Shown one piece after another: positions 1-5,609 of a stretch of DNA of 7,257 nt; position 1 is the stretch's first letter, and every line of letters starts with the position of its first letter. Source of the stretch: a bacterium (GTDB lineage Bacteria; Tectomicrobia; Entotheonellia; Entotheonellales; Entotheonellaceae). The notes beneath the pieces were generated by a model. It was not told the DNA's origin and did no database searches. It saw only the letters and a list, made by a program, of their open reading frames with translations. The DNA is taken from positions 1 through 7,257 of the forward strand of contig JAPULM010000536.1 in NCBI GenBank assembly GCA_027294925.1. Direction: 5' to 3'. The translations under genes and the position numbers were made by a program.

Positions 1-6
1 GCCTAT

Positions 7-105
7 TCAGGTGCCGCAAGCCGAACCACATGCGCCACCGGAACCGCCAGCATCATAAACACCGAGCTGCGCAGCCTGGATGGCAGCAAACGCGTCTGCC
101 AGCAC
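7..105 (-). CDS. Possible small peptide or broken gene end with Gly/Cys-rich tail
   Basis: A minus-strand frame starting at GTG (103-105) gives 32 residues. It opens with an Ala-rich helical stretch containing ADAFAAIQAAQLGVY and ends in DAGGSGGACGSACGT before a TGA at 7-9. An in-frame TAG lies four codons upstream (115-117), so this is either a very short gene with a GTG start and a G-rich upstream sequence, or the 3' end of a longer gene broken by a stop or frameshift. The amphipathic Ala-rich part followed by Gly-Gly and a short Cys-containing tail resembles either the Gly/Cys-rich tails of some membrane proteins or a ribosomally made peptide precursor with a double-glycine leader. Neither can be shown here. 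No partner enzyme or transporter is visible, because the gene reads away from the operon and towards the window edge. Function not recognised. Confidence 0.25.
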   Translation of the reverse strand: MLADAFAAIQAAQLGVYDAGGSGGACGSACGT

Positions 106-385
106 TGCCCCACCCTAGGTGATCTTCAGAACTGATTTTCCAATTCATTTTCCGGACAGCTATAGTTGCTTATCTGAGCCTGTCTTTTACAGACTGCAAC
201 GGGTTACACCTGTCGCTATTCTTGGCCCTGTCTGTTGGGCTGACAACGGTTGCGATTCGGCCTGCCTTTGCTATCAGATACCGCATGGTTGCATCTTGAG
301 GAGGTATCGCGTAGGATTGCAGAACTTTACCAGCGTGGCGTGTGTCGGGACGTAAACTTGACTAAGTATTTAGAAGGGTATTGAG
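106..385 (+). promoter_or_regulatory. Intergenic region and probable long leader of the lysW operon
   Basis: No convincing gene is seen here. A sigma70-like element sits at 137-166. If used, it would give a leader of roughly 210 bases before lysW. Two inverted repeats fall inside that leader: 222-228 with 237-243 (7 pairs including two wobble pairs, 8-base loop), and 277-282 with 303-308 (GATACC/GGTATC, 20-base loop). The second overlaps an AGGAGGT at 299-305 that precedes no good start codon. A four-codon ATG frame (285-299) ends just at this AGGAGG. No T-run follows either hairpin, so a classical attenuator is not shown, and I could not match a lysine riboswitch or T-box. The lysW ribosome binding site is AGAAGGG at 372-378, seven bases before the ATG. 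Confidence 0.35.
137..166 (+). promoter_or_regulatory. Candidate sigma70-type promoter for the lysW operon
   Basis: TTTCCA (137-142) matches four of six -35 consensus bases. An 18-base spacer separates it from TATAGT (161-166), which matches five of six -10 bases. Transcription would start near 173. This is the best pair found upstream of the operon by eye. TTGACT at 358-363 is closer to lysW, but its -10 would fall on the start codon. Confidence 0.33.
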
Positions 386-550
386 ATGGCTGATTGCCCG
401 GAATGTGGTGCGGAAATTATCGAAAACGCAGCATTAGAGGAAGGTGAAATCGTCAACTGTGAAGATTGCGGTGTCGAGCTTGAAGTGATCGCCGAAGCGC
501 CTCTCGAATTCGCTCTGGCGCCTGAGGAAGAAGAGGATTGGGGGCAATAG
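386..550 (+). CDS. lysW: LysW amino-group carrier protein, C-terminal Gln variant
   Basis: A 54-residue acidic zinc protein that carries the biosynthetic intermediate: in the family, the side-chain carboxyl of the C-terminal Glu forms an amide with the amino group of alpha-aminoadipate or glutamate, protecting it through later steps. Seen here: two zinc-binding CxxC pairs, C4PEC7 and C25EDC28, an acidic linker (PEEEED) and the hallmark DWG near the end. The length equals that of the Thermus protein. The gene was found by direct translation; its start ATG has AGAAGGG seven bases upstream. Odd feature: the last codon is CAA (545-547), so the chain ends DWGQ, not the DWGE of known LysW proteins, and the attachment carboxyl is an amide unless processed. 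It is followed 13 bases later by lysX, whose SD overlaps the lysW stop codon, suggesting translational coupling. Family assignment is very secure; the meaning of Gln54 is open. Confidence 0.95.
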   Translation: MADCPECGAEIIENAALEEGEIVNCEDCGVELEVIAEAPLEFALAPEEEEDWGQ

Positions 551-563
551 GAGCTGATAGATT

Positions 564-1409
564 ATGCGTGTGGGTGTGCTGTGCTCGCGGATTCGAGTCG
601 AAGAGAAGCTGTTATTTGAGGCGTTTAGGAAGCGTGGGGTGGATTATGAAAAGCTGGATGATCGCACCTTGATATTTGACTTGCAAGGGCCTGGGGTTTT
701 CCAACAATACGACATGATCTTAGAACGCTCGGTGAACCATTCACGGGCGCTTTATGCGTTGAAGATGCTGAATGAGTGGGGCATTAAAACGATTAACAGC
801 GCTGAGACGGCTCGTATTTGTGGTGATAAAGTATTGACTTCGTTGGCTTTGGGTAATCATAAGGTCCCCATCCCGGCAAATATGGTTGCCTTTACGCCAG
901 AATCGGCCTTACAGGCCATTGAGCAGCTGGGCTATCCGGCTGTGCTTAAACCCTGTATCGGTTCATGGGGCCGTCTGGTGGCTAAAATCAACGACCGAGA
1001 AGCTGCCGAAGCGATTTTAGAACATAAGCAGATTTTGGGTTCGTATCATCATTCAATTTACTACATTCAGCAATACATCGAAAAACCGGGACGCGATATT
1101 CGTTCTTTCGTGGTGGGGAACGAGACGATTGCGGCTATCTATCGCTCCTCCGAGCATTGGATTACCAATACGGCATTAGGCGGTAAGGCAACGAATTGCC
1201 CGATTACGCCCGAGATTAACGACTTGTCTCTACGGGCTGCTGAAGCCGTTGGAGGCGGCATGTTGGCGGTAGATTTGTTGGAGTCCCCGGCGGGCTTGTT
1301 GGTGAATGAAGTGAATTACACGATGGAATTCCGTAATAGCATTGATACGACAGGGGTGGATATCCCCGCTAAAATGATCGACTACGTGTTGCAGGAGGCC
1401 GTCGTATGA
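564..1409 (+). CDS. lysX: LysX, ATP-dependent LysW ligase (ATP-grasp)
   Basis: Cytosolic ATP-grasp ligase, 281 residues, the usual LysX length. It activates the LysW C-terminal residue with ATP and joins it to the amino group of alpha-aminoadipate (lysine route) or glutamate (arginine route). Visible elements: N-terminal domain from [18 protein letters not shown] at about 86-93, ATP-grasp nucleotide loop [12 protein letters not shown] at 127-138, [11 protein letters not shown] at 170-180, the LysX-typical [15 protein letters not shown] at 199-213, and Mg-ATP ligands D237, E249 and N251 in VDL and [12 protein letters not shown]. The start is supported by TAGGAG (548-553), which overlaps the lysW stop. 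It ends with an ATGA overlap with lysY. I cannot decide from sequence whether it prefers aminoadipate, glutamate or both. Because the partner LysW ends in Gln, whether its carrier pocket is altered is an open question; the catalytic motifs look intact. Confidence 0.95.
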   Translation: MRVGVLCSRIRVEEKLLFEAFRKRGVDYEKLDDRTLIFDLQGPGVFQQYDMILERSVNHSRALYALKMLNEWGIKTINSAETARICGDKVLTSLALGNHKVPIPANMVAFTPESALQAIEQLGYPAVLKPCIGSWGRLVAKINDREAAEAILEHKQILGSYHHSIYYIQQYIEKPGRDIRSFVVGNETIAAIYRSSEHWITNTALGGKATNCPITPEINDLSLRAAEAVGGGMLAVDLLESPAGLLVNEVNYTMEFRNSIDTTGVDIPAKMIDYVLQEAVV

Positions 1410-2455
1410 GCCTGGTGCGGGTTGGCGTGGTTGGCGGCTCAGGCTATATTGGCGGCGAGTTGGTGCGCCTACTCTTGCAGCACCCTGCGGTCAGCTTGAC
1501 GCAAGTTACCTCAGAGCGTCAGCAGGGCAAGTTTGTGCACAGCATCCATCCCAACCTGCGGCATCTAACCCGTCTCAAATTTATCAGTGTGGATCAATTG
1601 GAAGCCTGCGATGTGCTGTTTTTATCCTTGCCGCACGGCATGGCGCAGACACGCCTAACGGAATTTCAGCAGCTCGGTCAGCGCCTCATTGATTTGAGCA
1701 GCGATTTCCGCTTGCGAGACGAACAGCTTTATAAAACCTGGTATGGGAAGGATCATGCCTGTTCCGAACAGCTACAAGCCTGCGTCTATGGCGTCCCTGA
1801 ATTGCATCGCAATGGCATCGTCCAATCTCGTTTTGTAAGCGGCGCCGGTTGTTTGGCGACCGCAACCATTCTTGCCCTGTATCCCTTGGCGCGCGGTGGA
1901 TTTTTGTCTGCCGATACACCGATTGTGGTGGAGGCGAAAGTGGGTTCCTCGGCAGCCGGCAATATACCGAGTCTCGCCTCGCACCATCCTGAACGTCGCG
2001 GTGCTGTCCGTTCCTTTGCACCGACCGGACACCGACACACGGCTGAGATTATTCAAGAACTCAGTACCACAGAGCCTATTCGGGTGCATTTTTCGGCTAC
2101 CGCCATTGAGATGGTGCGTGGGGTTTTAGTCACCGCCCATGTTCGGTTGTCAGAGACGCTGACGGAGAAGGATATCTGGGGGATCTATCGGGCGGCTTAT
2201 AAAGAAGAACCGTTTATGCGCCTTGTGAAAGAGCGGCGCGGTGTCTATCGCTATCCGGAACCCAAAATCCTGGCCGGCTCTAATTTCTGCGATGTTGGCT
2301 TTGAGGCCGATCCGCATAGTGACCGTCTGGTGGTGCTGAGCGCACTGGATAATCTGGTCAAAGGCGGGGCGGGGAATGGCGTGCAGGCGATGAACTGTAT
2401 GCTGGGTTTGGATGAAACAACCGGCTTGACCTTCCCGGGGTTACACCCTGTTTAA
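1406..2455 (+). CDS. lysY: LysY/ArgC-type LysW-aminoadipyl-phosphate reductase
   Basis: NADPH-dependent semialdehyde dehydrogenase of the ArgC superfamily, 349 residues. In this context it reduces LysW-gamma-aminoadipyl phosphate (or the glutamyl counterpart) to the semialdehyde. N-terminal Rossmann motif [13 protein letters not shown] at about 7-19. Catalytic Cys149 in GAGCLATA, which has the LysY-like small residues after Cys instead of the PGCYPT typical of classical ArgC. His-containing GHRHTAEI at 208-215, and [15 protein letters not shown] near the C terminus, as in the family. The start ATG overlaps the lysX stop (1406-1409) and has AGGAGG at 1393-1398. The ending (LTFPGLHPV) looks like a normal LysY end. 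A protein-like short frame continues across the stop in the +1 frame (see 2448-2519). The context of LysW, LysX, LysZ and LysJ favours LysY over stand-alone ArgC, although dual use is possible. Confidence 0.93.
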   Translation: MSLVRVGVVGGSGYIGGELVRLLLQHPAVSLTQVTSERQQGKFVHSIHPNLRHLTRLKFISVDQLEACDVLFLSLPHGMAQTRLTEFQQLGQRLIDLSSDFRLRDEQLYKTWYGKDHACSEQLQACVYGVPELHRNGIVQSRFVSGAGCLATATILALYPLARGGFLSADTPIVVEAKVGSSAAGNIPSLASHHPERRGAVRSFAPTGHRHTAEIIQELSTTEPIRVHFSATAIEMVRGVLVTAHVRLSETLTEKDIWGIYRAAYKEEPFMRLVKERRGVYRYPEPKILAGSNFCDVGFEADPHSDRLVVLSALDNLVKGGAGNGVQAMNCMLGLDETTGLTFPGLHPV

Positions 2456-2519
2456 GCACCTGGATAAGCGGATTGCGGAATTAAAAGAGAAGCGGTTATT
2501 CCGCTCAGAACTTGTTTAG
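2448..2519 (+). CDS. Possible 23-residue small ORF or +1 extension of LysY
   Basis: In the frame +1 to lysY, a charged helical peptide containing HLDKRIAELKEKRLFRSELV runs from the end of lysY to a TAG at 2517-2519. The only codon resembling a start is CTG (2448 or 2460), with no ATG, GTG or TTG. The lysY stop context is GTT TAA G, where a +1 slip onto TTT would read straight into this frame, similar in layout to the CTT TGA C site of prfB. Its composition looks protein-like and recalls the N-terminal helix of BioF/KBL-type enzymes, but it does not continue as such. It overlaps an inverted repeat (GCGGAAT at 2475-2481 with ATTCCGC at 2498-2504), so its content may instead reflect RNA structure between lysY and lysZ. 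Weak call. Confidence 0.15.
   Translation: MFKHLDKRIAELKEKRLFRSELV
2475..2505 (+). promoter_or_regulatory. Inverted repeat in the lysY-lysZ spacer
   Basis: The 106-base spacer between lysY and lysZ is the longest gap in the operon. GCGGAAT (2475-2481) is perfectly complementary to ATTCCGC (2498-2504) over a 16-base loop. An overlapping alternative, AGCGG (2491-2495) with CCGCT (2501-2505), makes a tighter 5-pair hairpin. There is no following T-run, so it is not a terminator. It may affect mRNA processing or relative expression of lysZJ. Confidence 0.25.
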
Positions 2520-2561
2520 GGACTTCTGTCTGGCTGTACGAGGAACTTCAAAGGTTGCGTT

Positions 2562-3365
2562 ATGATCGTTGTTAAGGTTGGCGGGGGGAAAGGTATTCCC
2601 CTGCAAGATGTCTGTCAAGATGTGAGCACGCTTGTCAAAGCGGGTGAGCGGGTGATCTTGGTGCACGGTGCTAGCCATGAAACCAATGTTTTATCGGCAG
2701 CGTTAGGCAAACCGCCACGTTTTGTCACCTCGCTATCCGGGGTGGAAAGCCGCTATACGGATCGGCAGACGTTGGAAATTTTCTGTATGGCGTACGCGGG
2801 TAAGATGAATAAGCTGTTTGTTGAGTGTTTGCAGCAACTCGGCGTCAATGCAGTAGGCTTGTGTGGCGTTGACGGGCGCAGTTGGGAAGGCAAACGGAAA
2901 GCCACCATTAAGGTTGTTGAAAACGGCAAACGCAAGGTGTTGCGCAATGATTTTACCGGCCGCGTGGAGCGAATTAATACGCATCTGCTTACCTTGCTAT
3001 TAGATAACGGCTATACGCCGGTGTTGACCCCGCCTGCCATCAGCTACGAAGGTGAGATTATCAATGTCGATGGGGATCGCGCTGCGGCTGTGTTGGCAAC
3101 CGCATTTCAGGCTGAGATGTTGGTCATTTTGTCCAATGTGCCTGGACTGTTGCGCGAGGTCGATAATGAGCACTCCCTGATTGCGCAGATCGATAAGACT
3201 GATCTCAAGTCTTATATGGATGTCGCTAAAGGGCGTATGAAGAAAAAAATTATGGGTGCGATGGATGCGCTCGAGCATGGTGTGAGCAAGGTTGTGCTTG
3301 GTGATGGGCGACTTGATCATCCGCTGCAGCAGGCGCTGCAAGGGCGTGGAACGGTGATTGGTTAA
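2562..3365 (+). CDS. lysZ: LysZ, LysW-aminoadipate (glutamate) kinase
   Basis: Amino-acid kinase family protein, 267 residues, as usual for LysZ and ArgB-type kinases. It phosphorylates the free side-chain carboxylate of the LysW-bound substrate with ATP, giving the acyl phosphate that LysY reduces. Visible: MIVVKVGGGKG at the N terminus with the phosphate-binding Lys5 and Gly run, VHGASHETN at 34-42, the LysZ-type substrate segment SRYTDRQTLE at 63-72, INVDGDRAA at 167-175, SNVPGLLRE at 191-199, and the GRMKKKIMGA loop at 224-233 that contacts ATP in this family. The ATG is supported by AAAGG at 2550-2554. It follows a 106-base spacer after lysY and precedes lysJ by 48 bases. No unusual residues noticed in the catalytic motifs. 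Confidence 0.94.
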   Translation: MIVVKVGGGKGIPLQDVCQDVSTLVKAGERVILVHGASHETNVLSAALGKPPRFVTSLSGVESRYTDRQTLEIFCMAYAGKMNKLFVECLQQLGVNAVGLCGVDGRSWEGKRKATIKVVENGKRKVLRNDFTGRVERINTHLLTLLLDNGYTPVLTPPAISYEGEIINVDGDRAAAVLATAFQAEMLVILSNVPGLLREVDNEHSLIAQIDKTDLKSYMDVAKGRMKKKIMGAMDALEHGVSKVVLGDGRLDHPLQQALQGRGTVIG

Positions 3366-3413
3366 CGCGTGCGTAGGACGAGTTGTCTCGCCGTTTTGTC
3401 ATAAGGAGGCAAA

Positions 3414-4574
3414 ATGTCGACCATACAAGAACGTGAAGAACAGTTTTCAACTGGCGTCTATGCCAAACGCGGGGTCACCATCGTACGTGGCCAAGGGGTT
3501 CGCTTGTGGGACGAAAACGGTAAGGTGTATATTGATTGTGCCGCCGGTATGGGAGTCGCCGGCGTTGGACATGCCGATCCGGTTGTGGCGCAAGCCATTG
3601 CCGACCAAGCACAAACGTTGATCACCTGCCCGGAGTTATTCTACAACGACAAACGGGCGCAATTGTTGGAGCGGCTGTCATCTGTCACGCCGCCAGGCTT
3701 AGATCGCATCTTTCTATGTAATTCCGGTACAGAGGCGATCGAAGGGGCGCTGAAGTTTGCGCGTATGAGCACCGGTCGATCTAAAATTATTGCCGCTATG
3801 CGTGGCTATCATGGACGAACCATGGGCGCTTTAACGGCCACCTGGGATCCAAAAAACCGTAAGTATTTTGAGCCTTTACCGGAAGGATTTCAGCATGTGC
3901 CGTACGATAAACTCGATGCGTTAGAAGAGGCTCTTGATGACGATACAGCAGCCGTGGTGCTGGAGATTGTTCAGGGCGAGGGGGGGGTGCGTCCGGCGCA
4001 TGCGGCCTACTTGCAGGGTGCGCAAGCGCTTTGCCGTCATCGAGATGCGCTGCTCATTATTGATGAAGTCCAAACCGGCTTCGGCCGTACGGGGAAATTT
4101 TTTGCTTGTGAGCATTATGGGCTCGAACCGGATATTCTAACCATGGCTAAGGCAATGGCTGGTGGCGTGCCGATGGGCGCCTTTGCGATAGGTGAACGGG
4201 TTGAAACAATCTACCAAGGCACGCACAGTTCCACCTTTGGCGGTAATCCGTTGGCCTGTGCCGCTGCATTGGCCGTACTTGACGTCATGCAGGAGCAGCA
4301 CTTGCCCGAACGTGCGGCGCAAATGGGCGCCTATTTCCTCGACCGATTGCGCGCCATTGAGTCTCCCAAAATTCGCCAGGTGCGCGGTTTGGGATTGATG
4401 ATTGGGGTGGAGATGAAAAGTAAAGTAGCGCCATACCTCCGCGCTTTAATGGCAGGCGGGGTTATGGCCTTGGCGGCGGGCGCCACCGTATTGCGTTTTT
4501 TGCCACCTTTGATTATTTCGCAAGATGACATCGATACGGTGGTTGCACAGGTAAGCGAGGTTTTACAGGCATAA
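3414..4574 (+). CDS. lysJ: LysJ, LysW-aminoadipate semialdehyde aminotransferase
   Basis: PLP-dependent class III aminotransferase (acetylornithine/LysJ group), 386 residues. It transfers an amino group, usually from glutamate, to the LysW-bound semialdehyde, giving LysW-lysine (or LysW-ornithine). Visible: N-terminal DENGKVYIDCAAGMGVAGVGH, the PLP phosphate loop CNSGTEAIEGALKFAR, the aromatic stacking motif MRGYHGRTMGAL, ESV-like EIVQGEGGVRPA, the cofactor aspartate in LLIIDEVQTGFGRTG, Schiff-base Lys246 in TMAKAMAGGVPMGAF, and HSSTFGGNPLACAAA. The start has a near-perfect SD AAGGAGG (3402-3408). It is the last plus-strand gene of the operon. The LysK deacylase that frequently neighbours it is absent and the next genes converge from the minus strand. 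ArgD is the alternative name, but the LysW context decides for LysJ. Confidence 0.94.
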   Translation: MSTIQEREEQFSTGVYAKRGVTIVRGQGVRLWDENGKVYIDCAAGMGVAGVGHADPVVAQAIADQAQTLITCPELFYNDKRAQLLERLSSVTPPGLDRIFLCNSGTEAIEGALKFARMSTGRSKIIAAMRGYHGRTMGALTATWDPKNRKYFEPLPEGFQHVPYDKLDALEEALDDDTAAVVLEIVQGEGGVRPAHAAYLQGAQALCRHRDALLIIDEVQTGFGRTGKFFACEHYGLEPDILTMAKAMAGGVPMGAFAIGERVETIYQGTHSSTFGGNPLACAAALAVLDVMQEQHLPERAAQMGAYFLDRLRAIESPKIRQVRGLGLMIGVEMKSKVAPYLRALMAGGVMALAAGATVLRFLPPLIISQDDIDTVVAQVSEVLQA

Positions 4575-4614
4575 GGCCAAAGGTTGTTGCTGAAGGCGAG
4601 ATCCTGCAAAGCGC

Positions 4615-4746
4615 CTAAGACCTCGACTTCCCTGTCCGCGCGGCGTGTTTGGCTTGGTCCTGGCGTTTAATCCGCTCTTTTAGTTTACGCCTTGCCATAA
4701 TGCGCGCCATTTTGCTGGAGCGTCCTTTTTTAGTGGGTTGACTCAT
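4615..4746 (-). CDS. Small, highly basic 43-residue protein of unknown function
   Basis: A 43-residue frame with ATG at 4744-4746 and TAG at 4615-4617, preceded on its strand by AGAAGG six bases before the start, a good ribosome binding site. The product is extremely basic: 16 Lys/Arg against two acidic residues, with a central helix-prone core MARIMARRKLKERIKRQ and Ser/Gly/Lys-rich ends (KKGRSSK, RTGKSRS). No signal peptide or membrane segment is present. Such composition is typical of small ribosomal-protein-like or nucleic-acid-binding proteins, but I do not recognise the family. It lies 29 bases downstream of the ureidoglycolate-lyase-family gene on the same strand, so it is probably co-transcribed, and it ends 40 bases from the convergent lysJ stop. 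The RBS, clean start and coherent composition argue that it is real. Confidence 0.55.
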   Translation of the reverse strand: MSQPTKKGRSSKMARIMARRKLKERIKRQDQAKHAARTGKSRS

Positions 4747-4775
4747 CGTTGCCCTTCTCTCTTTTCGCTAGTTGG

Positions 4776-5237
4776 TTAAAGCGTTATCTGGATTACTGTA
4801 TCAAACATTTTGTCGAAATGACAGACATCGGTGTCTTTGGTGCTATTGACGCCTTGCACATTGACCATCTTCATGTCAGAGCCGATTGGCAACAGCGCTT
4901 GGTGCCAGGTGCCTAGACCAAGGTTGATGCCCACACTACCATCGCATAAAAAGGCTCTGACTTTTTTTAGATCGGCCGCATTGTCAAAGGTTGTTTCTGG
5001 TGGCGCCACCACCACCAGGCAGGCTTTCCCCTCTAGTGGGATGAGTGCCTGCGTGCTATTAAAATGTCGATTTAAGCTCGAGATACGATAGCCACGATTT
5101 TTCATATGGATAATGCCCATACGAAATTTTTCGCGTTGTCGTAACTCAAGCTGCACATCATCCAAACCAATAACTTGACCAAAAGCTTGATAGGCGTCGC
5201 CAGTCAGCGGTTCAGCTTTGATGCGTATGGTCTTCAT
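4776..5237 (-). CDS. Ureidoglycolate lyase (AllA) family protein
   Basis: Cupin-fold AllA-family protein of 153 residues (Escherichia coli AllA is about 160). AllA splits ureidoglycolate into glyoxylate and urea in purine/allantoin breakdown. Family signatures seen: the strand SLNRHFNSTQALIPLEG at 54-70, including the characteristic RH and Q; VVVAPP at 75-80; and VRAFLCDGSVGINLGLGTWH with His112 at 93-112, followed by ALLPI. The start is chosen at ATG 5235-5237, with AAGGA seven bases upstream and AAAGG three bases upstream. No other purine-degradation gene is near, so the physiological substrate is not proven; relatives annotated only as AllA-like exist. It is transcribed toward lysJ, apparently with the 43-residue basic protein, from a promoter at 5297-5325. 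No direct link with LysW chemistry is evident. Confidence 0.85.
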   Translation of the reverse strand: MKTIRIKAEPLTGDAYQAFGQVIGLDDVQLELRQREKFRMGIIHMKNRGYRISSLNRHFNSTQALIPLEGKACLVVVAPPETTFDNAADLKKVRAFLCDGSVGINLGLGTWHQALLPIGSDMKMVNVQGVNSTKDTDVCHFDKMFDTVIQITL

Positions 5238-5240
5238 ATG

Positions 5241-5269
5241 CCTTTCCTTCTATAGAGGCTTAAGGAGGT
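5241..5269 (-). promoter_or_regulatory. Anti-SD-like sequence facing the lyase ribosome binding site
   Basis: On the minus strand the leader carries ACCTCCTTA (5261-5269). This is identical to the canonical 3' anti-Shine-Dalgarno end of 16S rRNA and lies just upstream of the gene's own SD AAGGA (5245-5249). TCCTT (5262-5266) can pair with AAGGA over a 12-base loop, which would hide the ribosome binding site. A further hairpin, CGGCA/TGCCG (5272-5276 with 5283-5287), sits immediately upstream. Translational control is inferred, not shown. Confidence 0.35.
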
Positions 5270-5296
5270 TACGGCATTCTGCTGCCGACAGTGGTT

Positions 5297-5325
5297 ATCA
5301 TACACTGCTAATCAGTATTCAGCAA
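5297..5325 (-). promoter_or_regulatory. Probable sigma70-type promoter of the AllA-family gene
   Basis: Reading the minus strand, TTGCTG (5320-5325) is followed by an ideal 17-base spacer and TATGAT (5297-5302), a five-of-six -10 match. Transcription would begin near 5290, leaving a leader of about 50 bases. An inverted repeat CAGTG/CACTG (5289-5293 and 5303-5307) brackets the -10 element and could be an operator half-site pair. Confidence 0.5.
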
Positions 5326-5404
5326 TATGTCGCATGCATCATGTCTCCACCTCATGCAGGCATTGTTTTGGGTTTCTTCGAAGCGGCTTATGCCGTATAC
5401 TCCC

Positions 5405-5486
5405 GTGTCGGTTGTGAGTCTCCTACCGTCGGTAGAAGCCCCTGAGCGGTTGCAAAGGTCGATTTTCCTTTGCAATCAACCGACGC
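5405..5486 (+). ncRNA. Candidate structured RNA with three-way junction
   Basis: An 82-base segment folds by eye into a closed three-way junction. P1 pairs 5405-5414 with 5477-5486 (10 pairs, one wobble). P2 pairs CTACC (5423-5427) with GGTAG (5431-5435). P3 pairs TTGCAAAGG (5450-5458) with CCTTTGCAA (5467-5475), a perfect 9-pair stem with an 8-base loop. A second copy of CGGTTG at 5447-5452 can replace 5409-5414 in pairing with CAACCG (5477-5482), giving a competing 12-pair bulged hairpin. A TATACT (5396-5401) lies seven bases before 5408, compatible with transcription starting at the 5' strand of P1, although its -35 is poor. It matches no riboswitch consensus I know, and no T-run follows. 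Strand is uncertain because the stems are equally good on the other strand, and it could instead be a DNA-level inverted repeat element. Confidence 0.35.
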
Positions 5487-5507
5487 TACGTTGCCCAACT
5501 GGCGGGG

Positions 5508-5535
5508 TTGTTGCGGTATAACGGATCAATATGAT
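5508..5535 (+). promoter_or_regulatory. Candidate promoter of the methyltransferase gene
   Basis: TTGTTG (5508-5513) and TATGAT (5530-5535) are separated by 16 bases, giving a start of transcription near 5542 and a leader of about 68 bases. TATAAC at 5517-5522 is an alternative -10 with a worse partner. The remainder of 5238-5609 shows no convincing gene. Confidence 0.3.
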
Positions 5536-5609
5536 GGCCTCCAATGTTTTACACCGCAAGATAAAACCGGGCCTAACGCCAATAGCAAAACGAGTGGGGA
5601 TTACCGAGC

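Noticed and set aside
277..308. T-box-like GATACCGC near lysW
   Set aside because: It deviates from the conserved TGGNACCGCG core, there is no specifier stem and no terminator T-run, and the pairing with GGTATC explains it as a simple hairpin.
119..355. 78-codon plus-strand frame starting with GTG upstream of lysW
   Set aside because: No SD before the GTG, no recognisable motif, Cys-rich haphazard composition, and it covers the hairpins of the presumed leader.
4594..4616. AGGCG/CGCCT hairpin as terminator between lysJ and the basic small gene
   Set aside because: Only five pairs over a 13-base loop and no T-run on either strand.
4776..5237. AllA-family protein as the deamidase for LysW Gln54
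   Set aside because: AllA-family enzymes are ureidoglycolate lyases of the cupin fold; nothing in the sequence or family suggests protein deamidation, and the gene is on the opposite strand with its own promoter.
5261..5269. TAAGGAGGT as a plus-strand ribosome binding site
   Set aside because: No ATG, GTG or TTG at useful distance opens a frame on the plus strand; the minus-strand reading as an anti-SD copy in the lyase leader is more informative.
5405..5486. tRNA interpretation of the cloverleaf-like fold
   Set aside because: No TTCRANT T-loop, no D-loop or anticodon arm of the right size, and no acceptor end; the stem lengths do not fit a tRNA.
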